The position numbers were made by a program, and so were the translations under genes. Shown in pieces: positions 34,881 through 48,731 of a DNA stretch of 64,000 bases; the first letter of the stretch is position 1, and each line of letters begins with the position of its first letter. Source of the stretch: Panax quinquefolius (taxonomy: Eukaryota; Streptophyta; Magnoliopsida; Apiales; Araliaceae); NCBI GenBank assembly GCA_020205615.1, contig CM035170.1:32240123-32304122 (forward strand), written 5' to 3'. The notes beneath the pieces were generated by a model. The model was not told the origin of the DNA. It was given only the letters and a program-made list of their open reading frames with translations, and made no database searches.

Positions 34881-37800
34881 TGTAACAACCCGATATTTTT
34901 TATATAAATAAATCAGAAATTTTGCGTATAATTTTTTTTTTATTTTAAAGATGAGGATTTGTACAAGATAATGTGTGTATGTAATTATGTAATAAATAAA
35001 AATATATTTATTACATGAATGTTTGCAAATAATTTTATTTTAGAATTATTGATTATTATAAAGTATATTCATATAATAATTAATTTACAGTGAAAATATT
35101 TTTATTAATTATTTTCTATGAAAACATGATTATTATATTATTTAAATAATATATGAAATGATTATAGAATGATTATAATAATTATTTTAATATATAAATT
35201 TATTTCTATTAATTAAGTTATTTATTTTAACTTAATTATTAATGTTATATATAGCATGATAAATCAGATATGGAATCCAAACCCTAATTTTGTATTTAGA
35301 TCAAGGAATGAGAATATTAATATAATAATTTTAATTCGGTGCTATGAATATGTACAACATATGTGTACAATGATAATGGTTGTCAATTATGATACAGTAT
35401 TACAAAACTCTAGTAATATTTTAATTCACCCTAATTTGATAGTCAAATAAGACTGTAAGATTTCAAGTAATTACGTTATGTTATGAATGTCACGTGTTAT
35501 GTGGTATATGATTTGTATTGTCAATTTTAACGCTAATTATGGAAAAACCCTAGTTAGTAATTTAAGAACCCTAATATTAGAAACCCAATTATTTTGAACC
35601 CTAATTAATATTTATGGACTCTAATTGATTAGAAACCCTAATTCGAATGTCAATTATGACTTTAAAGAATTTGTTAAGTCATTTTGTAGTTATAATACTG
35701 TGTTAATGTGTCTAATACGGTTATTATACATGTATATTATAATTAGGAAAACCTAATTTCTAAACATAAAAACCCTAATTTTAAATGTTAAAAACCTTAA
35801 TTAGAAACCACAATTTAAAACTCACTTGAGTTCAAATCATGCTATATGTAATCGTGTGATTACGATTACGGTGAAGTATTATAAAATTTTATATTGATTC
35901 TAAGAACCCTAATTAATATTTAGAAATATTGAATTTCTAGAAAATCCAAATATTTATATTAGAAACCCTAATATTTAAAATTAAACCCTAATTGCTAAAT
36001 TAGTAAAGTTAATAATAATTAGAGATATTAAACCCTAATGTTCCTGTATAAATTAATTAGAAAATTAATTTAATTAAGGAAACCCTAATTTCAATTTTTA
36101 GAAACTAAATTTTTTAGTTTTATTTTATTTATTTATTTTTTTGTATATTTCTTTTACAAACCCTAGTTGGAAAATCCTATAATTTATGCTAAACCTTAGG
36201 GTTAAACCCTAAGGGTTTGACAAGTTACAATATTGCCATTAAAATGATTTTGCCCTTATTGCATAATTGTAACTAGCTTGAATTATTGGCCAACACTTTA
36301 GCTGGTTACCAACTCTTGACTTTCCTAGCAATTAAAATCTCAGCAAATCAACAGCACTCGGCCTTATACAATGTATCTAGATCTCTGTCTATGTTTAGTT
36401 TTTGTGTTTTAATTGTTTAATCTTGTAGTATGTCATGAGATCTATACTCTGGAAGTTGAATCTAGGTCATAGCCTGCATAGAAAGCATGTTATTCGTGGT
36501 CAAATGTCGTTGATCGACCATGACCAAACCATTTATGGGTAACCCAGAAATGGGTTCTCAGTGTCTGACAAGTTATTGAAGACTCTATATCTGTCAGGAT
36601 TTTGGTGTTTTAAGTTCTTTGTTGAATCCATATTGAAATATGTTATGTACACTTTTGATATATGTTTATAGTACATCTAGATATCAAATAAACTGGACTT
36701 AGTGACCATTCAAACTAGCAGGGTCAAGCACAAAAATGGTTTTCTGGGTAACCCAAAAAAACCAAGAAGAACACGATTCTCGATATGCATTGAATTTAGT
36801 CCGGATCTATTGATTCAGTTGATGTTTTGTTGATATTTAGTATTATATCTCTTCATTTATATACTGGCTACCCTTTATATCACACAAACATTACATGTAT
36901 TACAAGTTATAGAAGCCCACAAGTGGACAGTCGAACTGTTCTTCATTTCGGTAACCTGAAATGAAGAAACAGTCCCGATACTCTTTGAAGGCTCGGATCT
37001 TGTTCATTTAATGGTTGTTGATCATGTTTGTTGTTGTATAATGTAGTCCTCCACTAGCACTACAATCTCTGACCAGCAACGTGCCCAGAAACACATTACA
37101 CTATTCTTAATTCACGGTTAAAGTAGCTATGTCGTGCACTGCTATGAATGTTCTTGAGAGCTCAAGAACACCTATGGCGACGGTTTCTGTCGCCAAAGGG
37201 CTTTAGCGACAAACAATATATATTATTTTCTGAAAATTAATTAATTTAATTAAATAAATAGAAAAAAATAGTTTTAAATTATTAAACACACAAAATAAAT
37301 TATTAAAAATTATTTTAAGGTCCGAAAATTATATTTTAATTATTTTAAATATATTTCATAAATATATAATATTTTTGGAATATTAAAAGTATTTAATTTA
37401 TTTAATTATAATATTAAATAAATTATTTAAAAATGATTTTAATTACATGAAAAATTATTTAAAATTATATTATGGTATACTTAAAATAATTTAAGTTATT
37501 TTTGATAACTTTTAATATTTTGTGATAAATTTCATTAATTAATTAATATTAATGATAATTAAGTTATTTATTTAATAAATTAAATAAATTATGAAAAATA
37601 GAATTAATGATTTAAAAATTATAGAAAAATCATTTTAAATGAAAATAAAGTGTTTAAATATATTTTAAGTTATAAAATATAACTTTTAATATTTAAAGGA
37701 TAATTTCATTAATAATTTAATATTAATGATATTAATTTAATAATAAATGATATTAATTTTATTTAATAATTATATTATATAAATAGTTTAAAAATGGTTT

Positions 37801-38603
37801 TATCTATTTAAAATCATTTAAAAGGGAATAAATGAATTAAAAATATTTTAAATTATAATTAATGACTTTTAATATTTTGATAGATAATATTGTAATATTT
37901 AAATATTAATGATAATTATTTAAAAATAAATTAAATATTTTAAAAATTATTTAAGGTTAATATTAATACTTTAAAAAGTATTTGAGTTATTATAAATAAC
38001 TTTAACCTTTTAGCAATGGTTTCATTAATAGTTTAATATTAATTAAATATTAATGATAATAGGATAATTTAATATATAAATCATTTAATAATTCCGGTTT
38101 TTAAAAATTCGTGATAAATTATAATAAATATTTAAAAATTATATTAAGTCATTTAAAAATGATATGACTGTTACTTAAATAGTCTAATTAAATATTAAAC
38201 TTCAATATAGAGTCTTAGACTCGATAATTACCCGATAAAGCCGTCGGTACACCGACATATTTCAGAAATTGATCTGGACTTAGATAATTTGATTAGATAT
38301 GTGTTTATTTGTGATTCAATGGTTGTTAAACATATGTGACAATGTGATTAGGTTATGTCTTTATTTGCAAATTGCGATCTTATATGTTATCAGATGTTGT
38401 TCTAATCGAACAAAATGATCTTATTACCGATAGGTGTTATTATTATGCTATATTATTAACTCTATTGTGATATATTCTATATCTGATCATTGTTTATCAA
38501 CATGTTAGTATATAGTAATTCGGATATATATTACATTTGTTAATTTCTATATATGGTTATATAAGTGTCCCCACTTGGATAATCATTGTATTTAATCACA
38601 TGT

Positions 38604-38678
<75 letters not shown>

Positions 38679-39494
38679 CCTAAGCTATTTGGTCAGCTAG
38701 AAGCAAATTTTGAAATGTTGTTTAATATGATAAAAACCTTTTTGTATCCAATCAAATTGTTTTGGTTCAAATTCCAGTCTAAGTATGAACATCCCGATCA
38801 TGGAAAAACTTTTATGCGCCCAAGGCGGACAGAGTGAACGATCCTATTGTTCTTGTAATGTAGTATTGATCAATACAAGGTCCATGGGATGTACACCCTT
38901 GTGCCCGTAAGCTATGCTGGTTTATAGATGAAGTTCTGCTAAACCTTATCAAAAATTTAAAATAATGTTCATAGTATGTCGACTACCTTATATATATAGT
39001 CTATACGTAGTTTCAAAAATTTGAGATAGAATTGTTATGTTATTATTATCGGTTCAGTTTACTTCATAACTATAAATTCGTTGTAAAAGTGATGTACAAA
39101 GAAAATATTTATTTATTTCAGCTAATTATATTTATAATTGTTATTACTTGCTGGGCACCCAAATGCTCATTCTTGCTTTAAATTAAATTAAATGTTTTCA
39201 GCTAGACATGATCAACCCGAAGGTTCAGATAGGAACAAGTGAAAAGGAAAGCAAATAGTATATGTTTAATGGTATCTTTGGTAATAGTTAGACAATATAT
39301 AGACAATGATATGTATTATGTATCATGTAAAGAATGTAGTAAAGGTTACGTACTTGGGATTAGACTCTGATAAATGTAAGATAAGTTTGATAATTATATT
39401 ATTGTTATTATTATTAGTATTATTCCTTTCTATAGAAATGGTATCATGAAGCACCGAAGTTAGGGTTTCAAATACACCAATTTGAAGCGTCACA
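34881..39494 (+). mobile_element. Family A LTR 5
   Basis: 4.6 kb, no nested insertion. Shares the 385-bp deletion with LTR3 and LTR4 (junction near 36377). It also lacks about 120 bp around 38436: the text passes from GGTGTTAT to TATTATGCTATATTA, removing the candidate TATA box, with TTAT-type microhomology. Telo-boxes, hairpin repeats (37410-38180) and a TA microsatellite (38606-38675) are kept. Ends TTGAAGCGTCACA (worn). Confidence 0.92.
38606..38675. repeat. (TA)n microsatellite in LTR5
   Basis: About 70 bp of TA. Confidence 0.97.
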
Positions 39495-41227
39495 TTATGG
39501 TATCGAGCTTTAGGGTTAAAACCTTAGTGGGCTAGACCTTGGCTATAACCTTAGAACAAAGGGAAATGTTGAAAATATAAATAACTCATATAGAGTTTAT
39601 AAGGAGATGAATTGAATAAATTCATCGTTAAACGAAATAAAAGATAACTTGTATAAAACTATTATTTGTTGTATGTATATATTAGTTGATAATTAAGATA
39701 ACTTAAGTGTGTAAATGACAGATAACAAAGGATTAGGATACCCTCAAATCATAAAGTAGAAGTCAACGTCCATAACCGAGCCAATATCAAAGCCAATAGC
39801 TGAAATAGAGGCTCACATTGATAGCTACCTCAATGAGGTGGTTGTTTTGAAAAGTATAGTAGCAGACCCTGAAATGATAAATATGACTGATAGGTAAAGT
39901 ATAGTTAAAGAATATGTGGTCAATGTCGAGTTCTTAAACTCATATGTTTGTGGTGAGTTCTTAAACTCATAATGTATGGTAAGTTGGACGAACTAGGAGT
40001 CGTTAGGTATGAATGGATTATTAAAGATAATGGGAATAGACAGATTTCTAAGCAATTGATCCTTAGTGGAGGCGTAAGAAATAAGTAGTACTAGTATTAT
40101 TTGAATATTATGATTCTATGTTATGTATATGGTCGGTATGTTTGTATATGGTAATATTTTTTAAATTTTGTATAAGTGGTGGCAGCGATTCCCGACTTTT
40201 GAGTCACAAAGGATATGATGTTTAAAAAAGATGTGCTTTGGTATGTCAAGTGTTAGGAATATGAGTCTATGATGGATTAATGAAATAAATTGGTATAAAG
40301 ATAGTATTTAATTATATGAGTCTTTGTTTAATGTAGAAAACCAAAATTTTAAAATATATAATATTTTGAATACATGATAAATAGAAAGTTTTGCGTTAAA
40401 TGGTAAGCGTATACGATAATGTTTAGAAAGTAAGTTAATGAAGAATAATTTATGATAATGCCGCCAAGACGAAAATGAAACCCAAGGATAGAAGAACCTA
40501 TCAACAAAGTTGGAGGACAACCAGACCAGATACAGAGTTATGCAAAAGGACGATCAAGCTATGCAGAACGGAATACCAGCCGCTGAAAGATCTGTCCGAT
40601 AATCGAACGACAAACGTCAAAAACTTCGAGGCGTTCGTACTGACAGGATTTAGAGGATCAACTGACCTGTAGCAACGTTTGTGATAGCTAGGATAACGGA
40701 GGGGCAAAAGATAGTTTTGTCACCTATACGATAAAAAAAGGAAAGGAGATAAATGGCAAGTCTGTGTGTTTTAAGTGTGAATAAATGGAGCATAAGGTGA
40801 AAGAATATTCAAGAAGGAGAAGGGAGGCAAGGAATACGAATACGGGAAAAGGCAGCAGAACTTTGGCGACAACGGGACCAACTTCAACAAATGAACCAAC
40901 AGAACCAACCGAAGGAGTCTTCAACATGACCATTCAAGAAACTGTAGCAGCCGGGGATGCAACTCCAGGTATTACTCGAATAAATTTTATTTCTTATATA
41001 TTATTTTCTTATATATAGTAAATTATTTTGAAGGAGGAAATTGAGTTATATTAGAAATCAATTTTTTGTATGAGCATATAGATAAACTTTATGTTGAATA
41101 GTTAAAGATCAGTTCGATTAATTTTGATCGAGATCTACTCACAATGATTGTGTATGCTATGTACCCTGGTATGTATAGGTTTTAAAATGGTAATTCCGGG
41201 GATGGAATCTTTATAAGGGAGGGTGAA
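39495..41227 (+). mobile_element. Family A internal domain 5
   Basis: PBS at 39498 reads TGGTATCGAGC (one base missing within a CAG). Twin stem-loops at 39928-39941 and 39955-39968. Gag remnant 40458-41018. Polypurine tract AAGGGAGGG at 41215-41223. Last internal domain of the array before its right end. Confidence 0.9.
40458..41018 (+). pseudogene. gag: A gag remnant 5
   Basis: MPPRRK then TGA at codon 7. The knuckle is doubly broken: CFKCE, then TAA, MEHKVKEY. The tail TSTNEPTEPTEGVFNMTIQETVAAGDATPGIT is kept. Confidence 0.77.
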
Positions 41228-44200
41228 TGTAACAACCCGATATTTTTTATATAAATAAATCAGAAATTTTGGGTATAATTTTTTATTTATTTTAAAGATG
41301 AGGATTTGTACAAGATAATGTGTGTATGTAATTATGTAATAAATAAAAATATATTTATTACATGAGGATTGCGTTATGTTATGAATGTCACGTGTTATGT
41401 GGTATATGATTTGTATTGTCGATTTTAACGCTAATTATGGAAAAACACTAGTTAGTAATTTAAGAACCCTAATACTAGAAACCCAATTATTTCGAACCCT
41501 AATTAATATTTATGGACTCTAATTGATTAGAAATCCTAATTCGAAAGTCAATTATGACTTTAAAAAATTTGTTAAGTCATTTTGTAGTTATAATACTATG
41601 TTAATGTGTCTAATGACAGTTATTATACATTTATATTATAATTAGGAAAACCTAATTTCTAAACATAAAAACCACAATTTCTAAATGTTAGAAACCTTAA
41701 TTAGAAACCCTAATTTAAAACTCACTTTGAGTTCAAAAGCGCTATGTAATCGTGTGTGATTACGATTACGGTGAAGTGTTATAAAATTTTATATTGATTA
41801 GGTAAACCACAATTAATATTTAGAAATATTAAATTTCTAGAAAATCCTAATATTTATATTAGAAACCTAATATTTAAAATTAAACCCTTATTGCTAAATT
41901 AGAAAAGTTAATAATAATTAGAGATATTAAACCCTAATGTTCTTGTATAAATTAATTAGAAAATTAATTTAATTAAGGAAACCCTAATTTCAATTTTTAG
42001 AAACTAATTTTTTTAGTTTTATTTTATTTATTTATTTTTTTGTATATTTTTTTTACAAACCCTAGTTGGAAAATCCTACAATTTGTGTTAAACCTTAGGG
42101 TTAAACCCTAAAGGTTAAACCCTAAGGATTTGACAAGTTACAATATTGTCATTAAAATGATTTACCAAATGACTATTTTGCCCTTATTGCATAATTATAA
42201 CTAGCTTGAATTATTGGCCAACACTTTAGTTGGTTACCAACTCTTGACTTTCCTAGCAATTAAAATCTCAGCAAATCAGCAGCACTAAGCCTTATACAAT
42301 GTATCTAAAACATATATATAGATTGAAAGAGAGAGAAAGTTCATTATTTGGCCATTTGAGCACCAACTCTCTACCAAGACCCTCTCTCACTAAAACCCAC
42401 GAAATTATGTAGCAAACCCGTCCCAAGAACAGCCCCACGAATACCAGTAACAGATCAAGAAGCTAGAATCAAAATTTTTCTTAGAAAGGTATTAAACCTT
42501 AATTCGAAATCTGTCCAATGATCTTTTGTTAGATGTTATGATTCAGTGTTAAAATATGTTGTTAGTAGTGTACAATGATGATCTAGGTTGCTGGATGTTA
42601 GATCCATAACATCTAGACGCTCGAATTTGAAGATCTACCAAATCTGGAAATTTCATTTTTGATGTCTGATAACCGAATGTCAGGCCTTGTAGATCTCTGT
42701 CTGTGTGTAGTTTTTGTGTTTTAAGTGTTTAATCTTGTAGTATGTCATGAGATCTATACTCTGGAAGTTGAATCTAGGTCATAGACTGAATAGAAAGCAT
42801 GTTATTCGTGGTCAAATGTCGTTGACCGACCATGACCAGACAATTTCTAGGTAACCCAGAAATGGGTTCTCAGTGTCTGACAAGTTATTGAAGACTCTAT
42901 ATCTGTCAGGATTTTGGTGTTTTAAGTTCTTTGATGAATCCATGTTGAAATATGTTATGTACACTTTTGATATATGTTTATAGTACATCTAGATATCAAA
43001 TAAACTGGATTTAGTATTTGAGTCAAACTAAGCGGTCGGTCAACCTGAAAATGGTTTTCTAGGTAACCTAGAAAACCGAAGAACACAGTTTCTGACATGC
43101 ATTGACCGGTCCAGATCTATTGATTCTGTTGATGTTTTGTTGATATTTAGTATTATATCTCTTCATTTACATACAGGCTACAAACTGCACCCTTTATATC
43201 ACACAAACATTACATGTATTACAAGTTATAGAAGCCCAAAAGTGGATAGTCGAACTGTTCTTCATTTCTGGGTAACCTAGAAATGAAGAACAGGTCTGAC
43301 ATTCTCTTTGAAGGCTCGGATCTCGTTCGTTAAATGGGTGTTGATCATGTTTGTTGTTGCATAATGTAGTCCTCCACTAGCACTATAATCCTTGACCAAC
43401 AACGTGCCCAAAAACACAATCCACTGTTCTTAATTCACGGTCAAAGTAGCTATGTCGTGCACTTCTATGAATGTTCTTGAGAGCTCAAGAACACCTAAGA
43501 CGACGGTTTCTGTCGCTAAAGGGCTTTAGCGACAGACAGTATATATTATTTTCCGAAAATTAATTAATTTAATTAAATAAATAGAAAAAAATAGTTTTAA
43601 ATTATAAAAAATACAAAATAAATTATTAAAAATTATTTTAAGGTCCGAAAAATATATTTTAATTATTTTAAATATATTTCATAAATATATAATATTTTTG
43701 GAATATTAAAAGTATTTAATTTATTTAATTATAATATTAAATAAATTATTTAAAAATGATTTTAAAACATGAAAAATCATTTAAAATTATATTATAGTAT
43801 AAGAAAATAATTTAAGTTATTTTTGATAACTTTTAATATTTTGTGATGAATTTCATTAATTAATTAATATTAATGATAATTAAGTCATGTATTTAATATA
43901 TTAAATAAATTATGAAAATTGAATTAATGATTTAAAAATTATAGAAATATCATTTTAAATAAAAATAAAGTGTTTAAAGATATTTTAAGTTATAAAATAT
44001 AACTTTTAATATTTAAAGAATAATTTCATTAATAATTTAATATTAATGATATTAATTTAATAATAAATGATATTAAGTTTATTTAATAATTATATTAAAT
44101 AAATAGTTTAAAAATGGTTTTATCTATTTAAAATCATTTAAAAGGGAATAAATGAATTAAAAATATTTTCATTATAATTAATGACTTTTAATATTTTGAT

Positions 44201-44539
44201 AGATAATGCGATAATATTTTAATATTAATGATAATTATTTAAAAATGATTTTAAATATTTTAAATATCATTTAAGGGTAATATTATTACTTTAAAAGTAT
44301 TTTGAGTTATTATAAATAACTTTAACCTTTTAGCAATGGTTTCATTAATAGTTTAATATTAATTAAATATTAATGATAATAAGATGGTTTAATATATAAA
44401 TCATTTAATGATTACAGTGTTTGAAAATTTGTGATAAATTATAATAAATATTTAAAATTATATTAAGTCATTTAAAAAATGATATATGATATTACTTAAA
44501 TAGTCTAATTAAATATTAAACTTCGATATAGAGCACGAG
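41228..44539 (+). mobile_element. Family A LTR 6 (array right end), 5' part
   Basis: Starts TGTAACAACCCGATA. A private deletion of about 455 bp after 41365 removes the AT hairpin and first telo-boxes (compare 35011-35470). Keeps the 385-bp segment (about 42310-42690) also seen in LTR2. Hairpin repeats at 43730-44500. Broken at 44539 by element D. Confidence 0.92.
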
Positions 44540-45775
44540 TGTAAGACCCCAAAAATTTTTAAATAAAAGGAATTTCCTTTATTTATTATTTTGAAATAGT
44601 AAGGGTTGATTTGATTAATGTGGATAGTTAAGGGTTAAATACGCAAATATTTCAAAATAAGCAAGTGGTTATAAAATATTCATTTTTGTCGGGGAATATT
44701 AGTTTGGTGCGGAATATTCAGTCTTTGTGGGGAATATTCGTATGCGGCACAGCGCGGCCGTGTGTGGGCCCCATAACTGAAAAAGCGATTGGATGAGGAA
44801 AACGACAAAGTTTGGGTGGTTATAAATAATCTGCATAATTATTACCGTTAAGATCATTGGAATACCCGTGGTTAAAATACGATGAATACGCGTCTGCGTG
44901 GTTACACAAGATAGCACTCGGTATTACACAAAGATTGTTGAATTATTGATCCTTACGTAAGAAGGCACTACTCAATAATTATTACGATGAAGCTTCGCTT
45001 CGATAGTTCATTTTATTGATTCAATAATTGTCGCTGCGTTGGTATTTTATATTATTCTTTGTTTCAATAATTGTCATCGCACAAGATTTCCCATTATCGA
45101 TCAATAATTCATATTATTTGAATAATATTATTAGATAACATTATTGGAAATGTCTAGAAAGTTCTGCTTCTAAGGAGAGGTTTGGTCACCTAATTGCGGC
45201 GCCCATGAAGGAGAGATCCTTATTGAAAGCCCCTCTTTCCTGGGAAACTACTGGTTATTATAATTGTGATTACAGTAATATTATTTGTGAATAATTAATT
45301 ATTGATTCATATGATAAGGAAATATTTATTTTATATGAATATAAATGATGGATTTATTTATGTGGTTATTAATGAAGGAATTAATGTTGAGGTGTTTTAT
45401 CGGTATTTTATCGGATTGAGGTATTAAAAATCAAATCGGGGTTTTGAGATATATTGCATGGGTTATAATTTTTAATCCGATAGTTGGATCGTTGTAATTT
45501 TTGGATATGTTATACATACATAAGTTGAGTATATGTCCACAAATTTTGAACCGTTAAAATGCACGAATGATTTGTTATGAATTTTAAGAGGTGTCGGATT
45601 CTAAATTAGGTTTATAATTGATTTTGGTGGAAAATTCTAGAATTGAGTGGGCCCCACTTGTGGTTGGTGAAGAAATGTGCTGAATTTTATTTCAAATGTG
45701 GTGGGTGGCAATAGTAGCGGTGTAAAGCCATCGTGTAGCAAAAGTCAAGTCCGCTTTGGTAAGGCTAACATTTTC

Positions 45776-45785
45776 CTATAAATAG
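45776..45785 (+). promoter_or_regulatory. TATA box of D 5' LTR
   Basis: CTATAAATAG, matching the plant TATA consensus; transcription likely starts about 30 bp downstream. The copy in the 3' LTR is at 51645-51654. Confidence 0.75.
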
Positions 45786-46064
45786 AGGGCTAAGTTAGAA
45801 TTGAAAATCACACCGTAAACAAAGTTTTCTCTCTTTCTCTCTATATTATTGAGTGTATTTTGTGAGTATTTAGATACTTTGAGAGTTCTTTGTTACAAGA
45901 CAAGTTTCATTCAAAGATCACTTCCGAGATCTTTCCTTCCGGCAATCGATTCTTTGAGGTAAGGGATATTATTTTTTCGTAATGATATTATTTCTTCAAT
46001 ATCATTATGCTGAAATGTTGATCTGAAGTTTTTATCAAATTTAGAACTTTTTCATGTTGGGGTT

Positions 46065-46140
46065 ACTATTCATGAGTTACTATTCACGAGTTACTATTCA
46101 TGAGTTACTATTCACGAGTTACTATTCACGAGTACTATTC
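46065..46140. repeat. 14-bp tandem repeats in D 5' LTR
   Basis: Five copies of GAGTTACTATTCAY, alternating CAT and CAC. Same array in the 3' LTR at 51940-52010. Confidence 0.85.
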
Positions 46141-46469
46141 ATGAAGCGTGAAAATGTTTTTTTGTGGAATTTCTATCTTTTGGTGTCGGAGTTACTATTC
46201 ACGTATACGACACTATTCACGAATACGGCACTATTCACCGAAAAATGAAAATTTTTCTTTTCGTCTAAAATATCTATTCTGGATACTAGCTTTGATTGTA
46301 TCCATGTTTTGATCATTCTTGAATTTTACACCACTATGATTATTTTTGAGGTATTTTTGGACGTGGATAAAACCAAGTACGAATCCTTAATCCTTGTCAT
46401 TTTGTTTCACCGGATTTCGTTTCTTTAAAATATTTTTCATCATCCTCGGTCTTAAATGATGATATTATT

Positions 46470-46790
46470 GAATATCTTTGGCTTTGGTAGTGCAAAAGAT
46501 GAATGATTTCAAGAATATCTTTGGCTCAGAGTGCAAAGATGAATGTGTTTAAATAAACATGACCGATCGATGAATATCTTTGGCCTTTAGTGCAAAGATG
46601 AACAGGTGTTTGAGATGAACATGATTATTGATGAATATCTTTGGCCTTTAGTGCAAAGATGAACAGTGTTTAAATGAACATGACCGATCGATGAATATCT
46701 TTAGCCTTTAGTGCAAAGATGAACAGTGTTGAGATGAACACGATCGATTGATGAATATCTTTGGCTCAGAGTGCAAAAGATGAATATTTG
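46470..46790. repeat. 57-bp tandem repeats in D 5' LTR
   Basis: About six imperfect units of GATGAATATCTTTGGCC plus TAGTGCAAAGATGAACAG. Counterpart at 52360-52680. Confidence 0.82.
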
Positions 46791-47514
46791 ATTTGAGATG
46801 AATATTGATTGATGTTACAGGATAAAATATTGATGATGAACCGTTAAATTCATAGATTATAGTAGATTTCATTCTCTACGTAACTCTTCTATGAATTATT
46901 ATTTCAATGCGAATATTGATCCAAAACTTGTTGTCTATTGTATTCTATCGATTTTTCCTCGTTGAGACTAACGATAATTTGTTGTATATTATCTTAGTCA
47001 TAACATTCTTTACTGGGCTAGTTGAGCTCACCCTTTTCCTTGTTGTTCCATTTTTCTTCTCAGGAGGCGAGAATGTAGCGAGTACTAGTCTGGGTATGGA
47101 ATGAAGGTTCTAGAGAGAGTTGTTTAGTAGTCCTCACCATTATTGTAAAATAATGTATCAATAAATGTGATGAGGATTTATTTGAGTATAAATATTGTCT
47201 AGAAGATAATATTTGTATTTAAACTCACAGTTTTATTGTTGTGATAATAAAGTTGTAGTTGTTTCTGTACCATGTATTTGGCGACTCGTAATGGGTTGGA
47301 TGGAATGGACCTATTTTGGGGTCGCCACACCGGGTATCGAGCTTAGGGATATGATCTCCATGGCGGAGATCGGGAATAGAACTAGGAGGGGAGAGACGAG
47401 TAAATCCTTTGCTAGTGTGTCCTACCTAAGCTTATTTGTTAGTTGGTCAAGATATAGGGATATTATGTGATTGATTTCCTTAATTAACCCTTGTTTTATG
47501 ACGAAGAATTGAGA

Positions 47515-48731
47515 ATGTCGAATTGAGAATATTAATAGTGGTGTAAATGAGACCGTGGAGATGCCTCGCACTTAACAACGAGGAGAACGTGCAACAGTCG
47601 ACAATGAACCTCCCGTGAATAACACCACCAAGCGAGATGATGAACGAGGGATGTTTAGAAGCTTTTTGCGCTCATGCAAAATCGAATTTAGGAGACTCGT
47701 GTTCAAAATACTGAGGAGGAGATGATAGCAATTCACGGGTGGTCACAAATGCAAGCGCTTCAAAGAGTTGGGACCACCGCATTGGGGAAAGCGAGATCCG
47801 ATCATGGCGGAAACATGGGTCAAACAAATTACCAAGATATTCGATGTCTTGGGATGCACGGAGGAACGAAGGTTCCATTCGCCACCTTTATGTTCCGTGG
47901 CGAGGCAGACATTCGGTGGGAATCATGAAGCATACCCATCCAAATTGCACTCTCAAGATGTCGCGGAGACGTTTGAAAAGCAGTCAATGACAAGTACTTC
48001 CCGAAAGTATTCGGCTATACGAAGGAAGTGGAGTTTATTAGATTGGAGCGAGAATAACATGGCGGTGTCCCAAAGACGAGGCGAAGTTTGCGGAGTTATC
48101 CGTGTTTGCACCTCATTTGGTGGAGAATGAGGAACGATGACGCGGATGTTTCGAGAGGTTTGAAACCCGGCATACGCCGGTATCTCATTTCTCATAAATT
48201 TTCTCTCTATTCGGATGTTGTAAAAATGTGGCTCGGGTTGTTAGAGCGAGATAACGAGTAATGCTTCAACCGAGGGACCATAACCAGGATCATACCAAAG
48301 ATAGCGGTCATCGAATAACGATAACCAAAGGGAGAAAGAAGAATACGACAAAGGCGGTAACCACTCCGTGGTAATCGTGGCCATGAAAATAGAAGAAGCG
48401 AGTTGGGAGGAGATTTTAAAAGAGGAGATTCAACAACGACCATGTGAAGACGCGTCGGTCAGTAGAGCAACCGGTTCCAAGGGAGGAGAAAGACCATCTA
48501 TCGTATGTTACAAATGCGGAAAGAGGACATATCATTGAAATCGCCCACAACAGCTTTAAGGTATGCTATAATTGTGGAAAAGAAGGACATATCGCTCGAG
48601 ATTATGCGATATCGAAACCCAGATCCAACGGGAATGGTGACTCAAAAGGATGTCCCGTAAAAGTCAAAGTCAACGATTCTGGAAGAGCGTTTGTCGTGAC
48701 CGGGTCAAAATCGAGGAACCCGAACGGTTAG
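47515..48731 (+). pseudogene. gag: D gag remnant with zinc knuckle
   Basis: The start at 47515 is the counterpart of the B gag start, already broken at codon 4. Capsid-domain pieces appear in alternating frames: QITKIFDVLGCTEER (frame of 47768), VPFATFMFRGEADIRWES (frame of 47722), matching QITKIFDVLGCSEEQKVPFTTFMLRREADYWRES in element C. Zinc knuckle CYNCGKEGHIARDY at 48564-48605, with the last Cys lost. Then GRAFVVTGSKSRNPNG, the gag-protease joint. Frameshifts are frequent and may partly be sequence error. Confidence 0.8.

Larger units (their letters stand above)
44540..47329 (+). mobile_element. D 5' LTR
   Basis: 2.79 kb, TGTAAGACCCC...GTCGCCACA. Sense-strand features: CTTACGTAAG (44952-44961), conserved block GGTTTGGTCACCTAATTG (about 45179), TATA box CTATAAATAG (45776-45785) followed by CT-rich leader TTTTCTCTCTTTCTC, 14-bp repeats of GAGTTACTATTCAC (46065-46140), and about 57-bp repeats AATATCTTTGGCCTTTAGTG (46470-46790). 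Confidence 0.92.
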
